Assembly (NCBI GenBank): GCA_950097015.1 | Contig: CATNEN010000008.1 | Location: 1 to 64,000, forward strand | DNA: 64,000 nt | Source: Macrostomum hystrix | Taxonomy: Eukaryota > Platyhelminthes > Macrostomidae | Reading direction: 5' to 3' | In this document: positions 31,101-41,414 of the stretch, one piece after another | Layout of the letters: every line of letters starts with the position of its first letter | Numbering within the stretch: position 1 is the first letter of the stretch | Position numbers and translations under genes: made by a program | The notes under the pieces: model-generated | Told to the model about the DNA's origin: nothing | Databases searched by the model: none | What the model saw: only the letters and a program-made list of their open reading frames with translations

Positions 31101-34100
31101 ATCAGACAACCCCAGTAGAGTAGACAAGCTGAGTAGAGCGAATCACAAATCCAAAGCTCACATTTCTGTCGGGTTGATCCAGCGATCGAAAAACTCCTCC
31201 AAGCCGTCGCAGCCGCTGAGCAGACCGCGCGCCTGATCCCAGCCCGTCCAGCTGAGGAATCCCAGGCCCAGGAGAAGGCGAGCAACTAGACGATCGAATC
31301 GACGAATCGTCACCCCGTTGAGTAGGCTGGAGGCCAGCTCCTCAGCCGCAGCTCGAGCAGGACCAGGCAGGCAGGGCCAGTCAGCCAGGCGACTGGCGAA
31401 ACGTCGCCACAGGCGGTGACGGGCCAGCCTGCCAGAGTAGGGAGCGGCGCAATGGGAATGACTCATGGTCTCTTGACATTACAGAAAGGCTAAAGGCACA
31501 TCCTCAAGCACTAGATCCCAACCTCTAACTTCCCAAGATCCCAACCTCTAACTTCCCAAGATCCCAACCTCTAACTTCCCAAGATCCCAACCTCTAACTT
31601 CCCAAGATCCCAACCTCTAACTTCCCAAGATCCCAACCTCTAACTTCCCAAGATCCCAACCTCTAACTTCCCAAGATCCCAACCTCTAACTTCACCAAGA
31701 TCCCAACCTCTAACTTCCCAAGATCCCAAACCAGAGCTCCACAAGAAAACTACAGCCCCTGATTAGCCCGCTAGCAAACCTGGCCAGCAGGTGCGGAGTC
31801 AGGATAGTCTCAATGGTCTTTCGGCACAGCTGAACCTCTTCTACGGCCGCCGACCAGCCTGCGTCGGCGTCGGCCGAACCCGTGACGGCATCGGCACAGG
31901 CCTCCGCTGTGATGTCGCCGTCTTTCTCACCGTCATCGCGTTTGCCGCTCAGACGTGCTTCCGCCAAGCCTGTTTGAAAACATCGACGTAGCAACAAAAA
32001 ATCTGTATTAAACAGTAGGACTACCAAGCCATTTTGCCGCCCGTTGTGCTGCACCCGAACGGAAGCACACGAAACTCAAGAACACGGGCCAACTTTTGGT
32101 CGCGCATCTTCTGAAACAATAATCAAGTCGCCAGTCCTTAAGACCGTCGAGATATTCAACGGTTCTGGCCAAAGGTCTGATTTTTCCCGTAAGAGCTAGC
32201 GTACCAACCTTTATCCTGACGTAGCTGCGGTGACCACCGATGTCGGAGATGATGTAGGCACATTCAGGTGACATGCTGATAAATTTTGAAGGCCTGGCAA
32301 GGCCGCACTGAGGCTCAGTGCAAACTTGTGTATAGGGGTACACACTAGCTTGCGTTGCTCCGTTCAGGTGCAGCAAAAAAACTTGTAAGGAGGGGGGATT
32401 CCCCCCAGGTAGTGCTACTTTTTAATTTACAGAGGAAGAAATTTACTATAATTACTAAGATAATTTACTCTGCCACTTAATGGCGTACTAACAACACTAC
32501 TTATAGCGGCAGTACACATATTTTTGTTAATAGAAAGTCTGACATAAGCAATTAATCAATGATAAAAACATTCTGACTAAAAAACTTCTCTCACCGGATC
32601 CTAGAGCCTTCTCAAATGCGTCTCTGGCATCAATGAGCAGATTGAACAGTCCGTCGCCACTTTTAGCAGACTGTTTCAATTGCCGCCTAGCGAAGGCGAA
32701 GAACAATCTGGAGGACAGCAGGTGGCGCAGTCGGTCGGGCAAGGGCCCGCCTTTAACAGCCTCCAGCAGGGTGAAATTGCACAGCTCGTGCAGGGCCACC
32801 TGGTGCCTGGCCTCCAGCCAGTGGTCCAGAGCCGGGCGGAGATTGTCGGCAGCCAGCCATCGCGGCTCGCAGGCCAGTCTGCGTAACAGTCGACAGGCGG
32901 CTTCGTCTTCGGCCAGCCGGTCGGACACCAGCGCGTCCAGTTTGGCCATGCTGTCAGACGCGTCGGCTGGCAGAGAGGAGGAGCCGACAAAGATCGCCAG
33001 GAGGCGACAGAGAGCTGGCCAACCGTGGCCGTCCAAGCTGGCTCGCACCTGCCAATACTCGGCTAGTGTCAGGCTGCGCTCCAGTAAGCCGTCAGCGAGG
33101 CGTCTCATGCAGGCGGTCAGTTTGTTAACGACCCAGGCTGGCTGGAGCTTATCTAGACAGGCCTCAGGATTGCACTGCAGGCGAGGCTGACACAGCTCAA
33201 CGAGGCTGAGCAGGCGAGGCAGAAGGTCCAGTATTGTCCGCTGGCGTCGTTTTAACTCCGGATATAGTCGGACGAACAATTCGGACAGAAGGGAGGCAAA
33301 CAGCTGACTGTGGTAGCTGGGAATGTAGGATGGGCTTGTTAGATTGTTCTGCACCGAATGAAAGCTTAGTAGATTGTTCTGCACCGAATGAAAGCTTAGT
33401 AGATTGTTCTGCACCGAATGAAAGCTTAGTAGATTGTTCTGGAGTGAATGAAAGCTTGTTAGATTGTTCTGCACCGAATGAAAGCTTGCTTGATGGTTCT
33501 GCACCGAATGAAAGCTTGCTTGATGGTTCTGCACCGAATGAAAGCTTGCTTGATGGTTCTGCACCGAATGAAAGCTTGCTTGATGGTTCTGCACCGAATG
33601 AAAGCTTGCTTGATGGTTCTGCACCGAATGAAAGCTTGCTTGATGGTTCTGCACCGAATGAAAGCTTGCTTGATGGTTCTGCACCGAATGAAAGCTTGCT
33701 TGATGGTTCTGCACCGAATGAAAGCTTGCTTGATGGTTCTGCACCGAATGAAAGCTTGCTTGATGGTTCTGCACCGAATGAAAGCTTGCTTGATGGTTCT
33801 GCACCGAATGAAAGCTTGCTTGATGGTTCTGCACCGAATGAAAGCTTGCTTGATGGTTCTGCACTGAATGAAAGCTTGCTTGATGGTTCTGCACCGAATG
33901 AAAGCTTGCTTGATGGTTCAGCACCGAATGAAAGCTTGCTTGATGGTTCTGCACCGAATGAAAGCTTGCTTGATGGTTCTGCACCGAATGAAAGCTTGCT
34001 TGATGGTTCTGCACCGAATGAAAGCTTGCTTGATGGTTCTGCACCGAATGAAAGCTTGATGGTTCTGCACCGAATGAAAGCTTGCTTGATGGTTCTGCAC

Positions 34101-35761
34101 TGAATGAAAGCTTGTTAGATTGTTCTGGAGTGAATGAAAGCTTGTTAGATTGTTCTGGAGTGAATGAAAGCTTGTTAGATTGTTCTGCACCGAATGAAAG
34201 CTTGCTTGATGGTTCAGCACCGAATGAAAGCTTGCTTGATGGTTCTGCACCGAATGAAAGCTTGCTTGATGGTTCTGCACCGAATGAAAGCTTGCTTGAT
34301 GGTTCTGCACCGAATGAAAGCTTGCTTGATGGTTCTGCACCGAATGAAAGCTTGCTTGATGGTTATGCACCGAATGAAAGCTTTTTTGATAGTTCTGCAC
34401 CGAATGAAAGCTTGTTAGATTGTTCTGGAGTGAATGAAAGCTTGTTAGATTGTTCTGGAGTGAATGAAAGCTTGTTAGATTGTTCTGGAGTGAATGAAAG
34501 CTTGTTAGATTGTTCTGGAGTGAATGAAAGCTTGTTAGATTGTTCTGGAGTGAATGAAAGCGCTTGAAATTGCTGTAGATTGAATTAAAGTTTAAATTGC
34601 TCTGCCCTGAAGGAAAGCTTGTTGGATTACTTGTTAGAATGGGCGAACAGCCAAGGCACAGCGAGAGCTTACACTGCCAGACGATGAGAAAGTGGGTGCA
34701 GATAAGACAAACAGTTAGTCAACTTACTGATCGGACATAGTCCTCAGAAGCTCCTGCAGAGCCAATAGCCGGCTAGACCAATCAGAAGTGACCAAAGCCC
34801 ATCTGCTATCAGCGCTGCCAACCGAACAGCCGCTTGATCCAGAGTCTTGATCCTGGTCGCACGCTGACAGAGCTTCGCCCCATCGGCTGGCTAGACGGTA
34901 GACAAGCTTGTCCAGCAGCTGGTTGTGAAATTCCGTAAACATAGGCACAGACTTCGTACACACTTCACAGGCGCTAACCGCAAAGCTAGCTAAGCTGGCA
35001 TCAGAGAACGCATTTGCCCGCCAGTCCAGTATTTCAATGCCGTAGCGCAGCAACTGCAGGCAGGCTGCCATATTGCTAGTACTTAAAGCCTTAATTGCAG
35101 CGGCCAGATGCTTCGGATCGATTATGACGACAATTTTAGCGTGTTCGGCCAGCCCCCAGAGAGCGTCGGCTAGAGCGGCCGCAGAGTTGGCCAAAATGGC
35201 CGACTCTTGAAAGAAGAGCTCGGCTAGCGCCGACCGACCATCGCGCAGGTTGACAGTCAGGAGTTCGTCTAAAGGTGATGCTTTTAGTTGAAGAGCCAGC
35301 TGGACCAGAGAGTCAGTTAGACACTCTGTACCTGCTGTCAAACGGCAACTAGCCAATAGCTGATTGCAGAAGTCCAACCAGCAGTCTATGGCCAATAAAG
35401 GCGGCGAATCGGTTGGACAGAAAGCCGCTGTTGTATCAAAATATATATACAACAATTGAAAGTGATGCCCCGGATTGAGCTGCTTTGCGCTGGTTACAAA
35501 TAGGCGATGGGGATATCTGGGATGGCGATAGCTGATTGTGTATTTGAATTGGCCTGGAGGCAGCACTAATCGAACATAGATGCCAAATTTGGTAATGTTC
35601 ATCTGTCCTGGGCCAATCACATAGCGAGTATCACTGCCCCGTAGTACAGTGAGAGCCAGTTGTAGGTTAGTATAGGTCTGCGGCAATTCAGGCAGTGCCT
35701 CATATGAGGTGGCATTCAAGCCAGATAGGTGCAGATAGAAATTTTGCACACAAAACTGCGC
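24935..35761 (-). CDS. Large multi-exon gene: novel N-terminal region, F-box-like, LRR, acidic tail
   Basis: Nine exons chain with agreeing phases: 35761-34728, 33316-32595, 31969-31780, 31428-31162, 29621-29546, 29473-29335, 28131-27482, 26903-26619 and 26079-24935 (TGA). Donors include a perfect GTAAGT at 34727. The first exon starts in phase 0, so more exons lie upstream. Exons 1-4 (Leu/Ala-rich, helical; a beta segment FKYTISYR near the start) have no family I recognise. Exon 7 has an F-box-like stretch (DGVLARLPPSDWLRLSRSC). Exons 8 and 9 carry leucine-rich repeats (LRRLRLTDCAGLQDADF, LALLDVTKCSGLQ). The protein ends in about 130 residues dominated by Asp, Glu and Ser. A substrate-recognition role in a ubiquitin ligase is conceivable. 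Exon 9 needs two one-base skips. The join of exon 6 to exon 7 is the weakest; exon 7 onward could be its own gene starting at the ATG at 28114. Confidence 0.6.
26212..26266 (-). repeat. SINE family A fragment
   Basis: TTGCAGGTGGGCTGGGGGCA then CACATCATTTGATGACACCA matches only the 3' end of family A. It ends exactly where the 30-bp array starts. Confidence 0.75.
26267..26556. repeat. 30-bp minisatellite in large-gene intron
   Basis: Ten copies of GACTAATCCGGCTCGAGACG followed by ATTCCCATTA, in the intron between exons 8 and 9. Confidence 0.93.
26965..27475. repeat. 20-bp array split by a SINE
   Basis: Related units (GGATTCCAGATCTAGCGATA on the left; GGTTCCATATCTATCAATTG and GGTTCCATATCCAGCAATGG on the right) lie on both sides of the family B SINE at 27046-27345. 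Either the SINE landed in an existing array or the right-hand part expanded later. It is intronic, between exons 7 and 8. Confidence 0.8.
27046..27345 (+). repeat. SINE, family B, copy 2 (best preserved)
   Basis: Full tRNA-like head with A and B boxes (GTGGTTAGAGCGTCGAACTC; GGTCGGGGGTTCGATTCC), a GCAAGACACTTAACCCTG box, CAGCTGTTAAATGGGTACC, a body ending GCACATCTGGCC, and an ATTATTATT tail. The CAAGACACTTAACC and TTAAATGGGTACC words resemble conserved central domains of widespread animal SINE superfamilies. Confidence 0.88.
28304..29149. mobile_element. Inverted-repeat-bounded element with ZMYM/Crypton-type ORF
   Basis: The left end ATGTATCCCCCACTTG (28304-28319) is mirrored at the right end CAAGTGGGGGATACAT (29134-29149), and GCC-GCC follows inwards on both. 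Between them lies the recombinase-like frame at 28977-28414. The unit fits inside the intron between exons 6 and 7 of the large gene. No clear target-site duplication. Cryptons normally lack inverted repeats, so this association is unusual or the ends belong to a host MITE. Confidence 0.6.
28414..28977 (-). CDS. ZMYM/QRICH1-type (Crypton-derived) domain protein, probably truncated
   Basis: From ATG at 28977, 187 residues without an intron. Features: TVKKCEWMLSTFNEWHAFKK, then DLNFLLKLFILEVRTKRNER, YSAGTLKDFFSMLQYQMRN, and an end near KPIEDDCWTEGVFG. This order matches the N-terminal, DNA-binding part of the domain shared by ZMYM2/3/4, QRICH1 and KCTD1-related proteins, which descends from Crypton tyrosine recombinases. 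In relatives a catalytic-like half follows; here the reading ends about 20 residues later, so the Arg/His/Tyr active-site half is absent. Codon use is less GC-rich than the surrounding host exons. Read as a transposon-borne or recently captured copy; the family call is from memory of conserved words. Confidence 0.65.
   Translation of the reverse strand: MSSPRFESLTEAEAEAMIGGTVPPNTVKKCEWMLSTFNEWHAFKKQEWATNGGPSIMVIKDMDEFDKTDLNFLLKLFILEVRTKRNERYSAGTLKDFFSMLQYQMRNVHRKDWCLWTNVEFAECRRALDAAMKLSTAEGKGVGLKKSDPVSKPIEDDCWTEGVFGSERSRFALSLFISPDGCDLCLW
29157..29283. mobile_element. 127-bp near-perfect hairpin (short MITE)
   Basis: Arms of about 55 bp (CCCACTTATTTCGGCTG, AGGGTG-AAAGGC, GGCGC-AATTT-ATTGACC) meet at a short GGCTTCGCC-type centre. 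The outer words CCCACTT and GGCTG echo the ends of the neighbouring element at 28304-29149, so the two may share a transposase source. It lies in the same host intron. Confidence 0.8.
29705..31128. repeat. 1.4-kb array of a 30-bp unit
   Basis: About 47 almost identical copies of AACCCCAGTAGAGTAGATAG followed by AGAATCAGAC. A few copies lack four bases (CAACCCCAGAGTAGATAG) and two carry AGAATAAGAC, so the frame shifts along the array. It lies in the intron between exons 4 and 5 of the large gene; the very low divergence indicates recent expansion. Confidence 0.97.
31505..31735. repeat. 23-bp minisatellite
   Basis: About ten copies of AAGATCCCAACCTCTAACTT plus CCC, in the intron between exons 3 and 4 of the large gene. 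Confidence 0.94.
32012..32421. mobile_element. TTAA-flanked inverted-repeat element
   Basis: Ends ACAGTAGGACTACC and (reverse) AAAAGTAGCACTACC, flanked by TTAA at 32008-32011 and 32422-32425. A longer subterminal match (TGCTGCACC-GAACGGA) follows on both sides. TTAA targets are typical of piggyBac- and Kolobok-type elements. It is non-coding and lies in the intron between exons 2 and 3 of the large gene. A relative is at 41415-41745. Confidence 0.72.
33335..34575. repeat. 1.24-kb array of a 30-bp unit
   Basis: About 41 copies of TTGATGGTTCTGCACCGAAT followed by GAAAGCTTGC. Edge units carry TAGATTGTTCTGGAGTGAAT instead, showing a homogenised core and an older border type on both sides. It lies in the intron between exons 1 and 2 of the large gene; the acceptor at 33317 is only about 20 bases beyond its left edge. 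Confidence 0.97.
34645..34700 (+). repeat. SINE family A fragment
   Basis: CCAAGGCACAGCGAGAGCTT then CAGACGATGAGAAAGT matches only the middle of family A. It sits at the right edge of the preceding 30-bp array. Confidence 0.6.
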
Positions 35762-36850
35762 CTGAAATTGTGTGCATTACAATTTTGTGCATTGTGTGGC
35801 TACTGGAAAATAATAGATTCATGAACACATTACAAATAACCCATTAAACATAGTCCTAGGTTATTTCAAAATGCTTATTGAAAGTTTGTTGATTATTTTT
35901 CCAAAGAATTTTATATTCTGCTGTACATCAAACTCACCCATTGAGAAATGATCCCTTCGCTTTACAATTTTTACAGTATATATACTATATATGCTAAAAG
36001 TACAACAAATTGTTTTTGGTTCATAGGTTTTTTCTTTATGGGATCTAAAGTGAGACTTAACATTTCTGCCTCTCAAATCACATTTAAGACCAAATTATAG
36101 TTAAAAATTAATCAGCATTTCTAAGGAAATAATAGTCATTTCTGAAAAAAATGTGTGCACATAACTTTTTAATATATATTTCACACAAAAATGTATGCTC
36201 CTATAAGATTAAAGCTTATCAATGTTTTAACAACTAATTCAGAGTTTCAATATGTTAATGAGAACTAAATATAAAAAACATAGCTAGGCCTACTAAAAAC
36301 CAACAAAGCCAAGTAGCTGTTGGCTTGTAATTGTTATAGATATTATAGCAACTTTATAAAACAGTGAAGTAGATAGAAATGAAAAAGACTTGTCTATTCA
36401 AAATTATGGGCTTTTTTCAACTTTAATCCTATACAACAGGTCAAGTTTTAACTAGGTTTTCTCTTCACCTGTGTCCATATACGTTTTTAGTTTTTAGGGA
36501 TGACCACACTTAGTACTACATTGGGAATCAATGGTTTAAGCCTTAAGGTAAGGTAAATTATTGATTAGTTATATTGATTACTTTTGTCTTACGGCCTTGT
36601 GTATGCTGGATTATTCCAGCATATATGCCAGCTGCCTGCCACCATACTGAATCCTGGATATTTTTTATAGTCAATCGGTAAAAACATGAGTTTAAAGTAT
36701 ACAAAAGTCTGGTAGTATGATATAAATTTTTTCAAGGTACCATCCAATCCGATTTGGAAAAATTTTCTTGGAAGTGTCTACTTTTAAATTTGAGACTCTG
36801 ATATAACAAAAAACTACAGAAATAGGCTTTTCTATACGCAGTCGGACGCA
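35762..36850. other. AT-rich non-coding (probable intron)
   Basis: The exon at 35761 begins after CAATTTCAG in phase 0, so this is probably intron of the large gene. No exon or repeat array seen. Confidence 0.4.
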
Positions 36851-36859
36851 ATCCCAGTG

Positions 36860-37595
36860 TTACGCTGAGGCAGCGTGGCCAAAAGAACGGAGCGGTAGTG
36901 ATTTAGAAGGTTGACAAATACGCACGGCTTGATTAATGTTTAGCTGCGTCGCTGTCCGCTGCTGGTACACTGGGGACGCGGAGTAGCTGGTTTTCGGAGT
37001 GCCATCGCTTGCCGTCATCGAGAATCCAGGACTCGGGGCCCAGTGTCGCGGGTCGAGTCGTTTCACCAGCTAAGTGAGCAGTCCGTGGCCGATCATAGCC
37101 AGCCTGGCCTTTTGCTTGTTGGCTTGGTCTTTTCGCTCCGTCGCCTCCTCTGATATCGGCTCTATCGGTGTCAGGCCTATCGTCGCTTTCAGCGTAGACC
37201 GGTAGCACTGCAGGAACTCACGGACCGCCTCCTTGAAGCTTTTGCCGTCCTTGAGGAGAGCCTTCAGCGACTCCTTTAGCGTCCGGTTGAACCGTTGGAC
37301 GTTCGAGTTAGACTGCGGATGATAGCAAAGTCTTGAGAAGTGCTGTACATCTTGGCCAGCTAGTAACTCCTCGAAGGCGTTGCTGGTGCATGAACTGGGG
37401 CCAGTTGTCGGTCACGATCTTGCTTGGCAGCCCCCATCGAGCGAATAGATCCTTTGAGGAAATAGACGATGACAGCTCCTTTGTCACCCGAAGCCGTAGT
37501 TCGATGCTCGGGCCTGTTGAAGCGCACGATGTCGATGGCTACGATCGCGAATTGGCAGCTCGCTGGCGCCTCGTGGATCTCGCCGAAGATCTAAC
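36860..37595 (-). pseudogene. Ty3/Gypsy integrase remnant
   Basis: Read on the minus strand in three successive frames: an AIVAID strand (first Asp), FARWGLPSKIVTDNWPQF (second Asp), then YHPQSNSNVQRFNRTLKESL and FLQCYRSTLKATIGLTP. The order is that of a retroviral-type integrase core. The third catalytic residue (Glu of the V-E-R-F-N motif) is Gln here, and frames are broken, so it is inactive. Downstream, VKRLDPRHWAPSPGFSM resembles the usual integrase C-terminal segment. No LTRs found; a 30-bp minisatellite cuts it off at 37600. Confidence 0.8.
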
Positions 37596-37604
37596 TCCTG
37601 CTCC

Positions 37605-37945
37605 TGAAGTTTGGAACCCTCAATCGCCTGCTCCTGAAGTTTGGAACCCTCAATCACCTGATCCTGAAGTTTGGAATTCCCTCAATCACCTGATCCTGAA
37701 GTTTGGAACCCTTAGCCACCTGATCCTGAAGTTTGGAACCCTCAATCACCTGATCCTGAAGTTTGGAACCCTTAGCCACCTGATCCTGAAGTTTGGAACC
37801 CTCAACCACCTGATCCTGAAGTTTGGAACCCTCAACCACCTGATCCTGAAGTTTGGAACCCTCAATCACCTGATCCTGAAGTTTGGAACCCTCAATCACC
37901 TGATCCTGAAGATTGGAACCCTCAATCACCTGATCCTGAAGTTTT
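37605..37945. repeat. 30-bp minisatellite
   Basis: Eleven copies of CACCTGATCCTGAAGTTTGG followed by AACCCTCAAT, bordering the integrase remnant. Confidence 0.95.
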
Positions 37946-38690
37946 GAACCCTACCGCACTATGCACTACCGAGGAGCAAGTAGCTCGCGTGTGCCAAGAC
38001 ATCTTCGATGGTGTCGAGCATTCTCGAACCCTTCGCAGCATCCTCAGCTGCGTACGAGAATGCTTGGAAAGACGGCCTGCCCACCGCCTCGACATCGATG
38101 CCCACTTCACCAGCTGGACGGCCTCGGTGCTGGCCTCGACTCTCTGGATAATTTTCGTAAATGAACTTAGTACTGACGGAAGAGATGGATCATGGAATGA
38201 GACCCGAACTTTTCCGTAAACCTCGTTTGGAGCGACGGTTAAAGTACAGTAGCAGCCTTCGATGAGCTTGATTTTTCAGCGGGAACAACAGTTCTTGAGA
38301 AATTCAAAGGGGTAAAGTCTATATATTGTTCTGACTTGAATGTTCCAGTCTCGGAGAGAATGAGAACGACGCTCAGGAGAAAGCCCTTAACTTGTTTACT
38401 TAAAGTATTTAATAAATTGGGGGGGATGACTAGGTTCGGAGAGATAAGAGAATACGAAATGGGGTGGGCTGCGATCTACAGTAGGGTCATTGGAAAGGGG
38501 GCTAGAGTAGCAACGAGCGAAGCGGAAAGCGAAGGAGGGTCGCAAAATATCAAATAATCGAGACAGGTGAGCAGGAATTGAAGGAAGAGGGAGGAACGGA
38601 GGGAATGTGCATCGATCTATTGGATTCATATAGATTTCACATACATACAGATACATACAGATCATACAGATTTCACAACAACAGTCGACC
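37946..38690. other. Unassigned sequence beside transposon remnants
   Basis: 37950-38160 is GC-rich and open in several frames, which suggests further retroelement coding remains, but I cannot assign a domain. 38630-38690 contains short ACAGATACATACAGAT repeats. Confidence 0.35.
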
Positions 38691-39035
38691 ATTGCGTCCA
38701 CGGCTGGTTGCAGAACGTCTGCACATCTGGACAGAGATGACTGTGTGGCCAGTAGCACCGAGTCGTCTGCATACACGCTGATTCCGAAGGCCCCTAAATT
38801 TCGACCCGAACCCTAGGTTTCTTGGCCTGGTTCTCGACAGCCAGCTCAATTTCACGGCCCACGCCATTATTGACTTCTGCAAGCGCATGAATCGGCGTTA
38901 CCGAAGCTCTGGCAGGCCTCGCGGGCAGGAATGCCGGCGCCTCCCAGAACGTCCTCCGCACTGCCTACCTCGCAACCATCCACGCCGTGGCCGACTATGG
39001 TTGCGGCATCTATAGGGGGCAAGTGCTGCACCGAG
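38690..39035. pseudogene. Non-LTR reverse transcriptase fragment, 5' part inverted
   Basis: 38787 down to about 38690 on the minus strand reads FGISVYADDSVLLATQSSL then CADVLQPAVDAM, the RT catalytic YADD strand and following helix. Immediately to the right, 38793-39030 on the plus strand reads PRFLGLVLDSQLNFTAHA and, after a frame change, VLRTAYLATIHAVADYG, the thumb region that should follow YADD on the same strand. The two halves point away from each other. No poly(A) or full ends are visible. Confidence 0.75.
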
Positions 39036-39892
39036 CAACTATAACTGATGAACTCAACTGCAGCACCTAAAGCAGCAGCAGCCAGCAGCCTGTCTCACCC
39101 CAACAACAAAGCCTTAGTAGTAGGTGCTAAATTTTACGTTGATGCAATTCTAGTCATGGCGACGACTCATCGACATATACAGCAGCAGCAGCATTGGCAA
39201 TGGCAACAGCAGAAGAAGCAGCCATCATGTTGCATCCCAGTCAGTGGCCCAGTTAATGGCCTGATCGCACGCCTGCCGACGAACTTCGGAGACGATCGAG
39301 CAACTTCGGCGAAAGTTAGCAGGGTGGTAAAAAAACGGCGCGAAAATGTGTGTAGCTTCTGCGACAATGCGTTCACAAAAAGCAACGTCCTTGATGTGCA
39401 GAAGGAAAGAAAGTTAATTTTTTTCTTCTTAATTGGTTTTTCATGCAAGCTATACACACTGCTTGTTCCATTTGTCAAATATTTAGAAAGCACATTCCAT
39501 GTATGAGCGCCCCATGAACAGCCAGTTGCGCAGCCTCAGCTTTTTTAAAACAGTTCAGTCCATGGACTATATTAGGGGTCCATATTGGTTATTCCATATT
39601 GCATGGTTTACATGTGGCTTAATTGAAGCGATCAGGATCATGCAATCAAGTGTCTGACCTACATAGACATAGCATAAGTGTTGAGTGTTAATTAGTTCAT
39701 TACTAATCATGAATTGTTACTTTCTTAAATAACATTAATTAAGTGTTAATGCTGGGTTGAGATTAAAACTCAATAGGTCCCATTGTAGGCGTCTGGCAGC
39801 TTTGAACACAAGGCTGCTATATACTCTTTCAAGGTATAAATCAATTAATTGATGTAAACAGATGTTATCGAATATCATCGCAAAGCACCCAC

Positions 39893-40019
39893 CCTGCATT
39901 CCACGCAGCTCATCGATAGTGACGAGAGGCGTCACGCCTGTCCGACCTGCGGGTGCGCCTTCCACTTTCAGTCCAACATGAAGCAACAGCTGTTTGTTCT
40001 GTAAATACAGTTTGAAAAG
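39893..40019 (-). CDS. Possible isolated exon
   Basis: Bounded by a candidate acceptor (ATCATGCAG) and donor (CAGG|GTGGGT), with a GC-rich centre encoding LLLHVGLKVEGAPAGRTGV and VTIDELRGMQ. It is on the same strand as and upstream of the large gene, but its end phase (1) does not match the phase-0 exon at 35761, so another exon would have to intervene. Family unknown. Confidence 0.3.
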
Positions 40020-41414
40020 CTGCATGATATTGTCAATATTGTAAAAGTTGATGAATTGTTCTCGGTTTTACTATTCGAAACCTTTAGCTAAGATAGAATT
40101 TTCTTTTGTGAATCGAGATTCTGCGAATCAGGATTCTGTGAATTAAGAATTAAGGACGTCTACACGTGTGTTATGGATGAGCGAAAATCGTCCACAATAT
40201 AACAAAGTACGAGTATAATAAGAAAGTTTAATACCTAATGTTTCTTATCAAGATTATACATATAAACCTAAAATTTGTACTTATTTCTCTTCAGCTGTGT
40301 ACTATTGTATCATTTTGTTCTTTGTTTTACTAAGGATTTTTTCCTATAAAGATATATTTTTATTAAAATGAACAACTTTGTAATAAATGTCACAGTTGTG
40401 GTTGCTGCGCTTTTGAATTTAACAACACGAAGATTATAGTTAATGCATTGATGCATTGATGCATTCGCGGAGATTATTAGCCTATGTTATATTATTTTGC
40501 CGACGAGGAACTGAGTGACGAAGCAGACGAACTAAGACGACAAACTTAACTGAGCGACTTGATCCCTGAGAACGCCCCCCAGAAAAGACGTGCAAAATCT
40601 GTTTAAATTATCAGCAGCTTAAATATTAGCATTACAACTAGCACACTAAACCCCCCTTGGTGGGCCAAAACTGTTCAGACAAAAAGTATTGTGTAATGCA
40701 GAAGGACAAAACGCACATGAAAGCAAACAAAAACAAAAACTCATTTCGTTAGTATTAATTTCCCTGATTGCGAATATATGTGATTGCAATTCAACAAGCA
40801 TTTGAATTCTCGCTAAATATACAATTCTCACTAAATATACAAAAATAGTCTGTCCGAGCTTGAATACATTCTGAGACATCAGGTTTGTACACCAAGAGCC
40901 CCATTGGGGCAAAATTACACAAGTAGCTTACATTTGTTACATCTCAGCTTAATGCTGCTTAGATACATGTGAATACTATCCCCTCAGCAGTAAAAAACCA
41001 GTGTCTCCCCAGCAGCAGAGAATTGATTTATTCAAAATTGTTCACTTGTCTTTTCTAAGTAAAGCTGCTATAAAATAAATATGTTGCTATTAATATTGTT
41101 TTAGCTGTTAAAAAGAGTTAACATGAAAATGTCCTAAGACTTTTTGGACACCACTTATAGGCCTATTCAATTTATGAATAGTGAGCTAAAAACTCTATAT
41201 TGATATACAAATTGATTGTTAAAGAACAATATTTATTGCACTAAATGCTATTTTAGTATTCTTTTTAGCATTTATTATTTTGATTCTAAAAATAAATTTA
41301 GATTCAATCTGAATATTACTGTCAGTTAAATTAATTTAATAAATTGACATGATATAGCTATGAAAATATTTTCTATGATTCTGAATAAGCAATCTATGTA
41401 AAAACTTCACTATA
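40020..41414. other. Non-coding, no feature seen
   Basis: AT-rich; only a tiny TGATGCATTGATGCAT repeat near 40445 and CTAAATATAC duplicates near 40815. No exon defended. Confidence 0.35.

Noticed and set aside
29632-31285. Long Ser/Leu-rich open frames
   Set aside because: Intronic 30-bp array; only four-base deletions in units make the frames differ.
33234-34567. Long open frames on both strands
   Set aside because: 30-bp array inside the intron between exons 1 and 2 of the large gene.
39893-40019. Exon 0 of the large gene
   Set aside because: Phase at its donor does not fit the exon at 35761; kept only as a low-confidence isolated exon.
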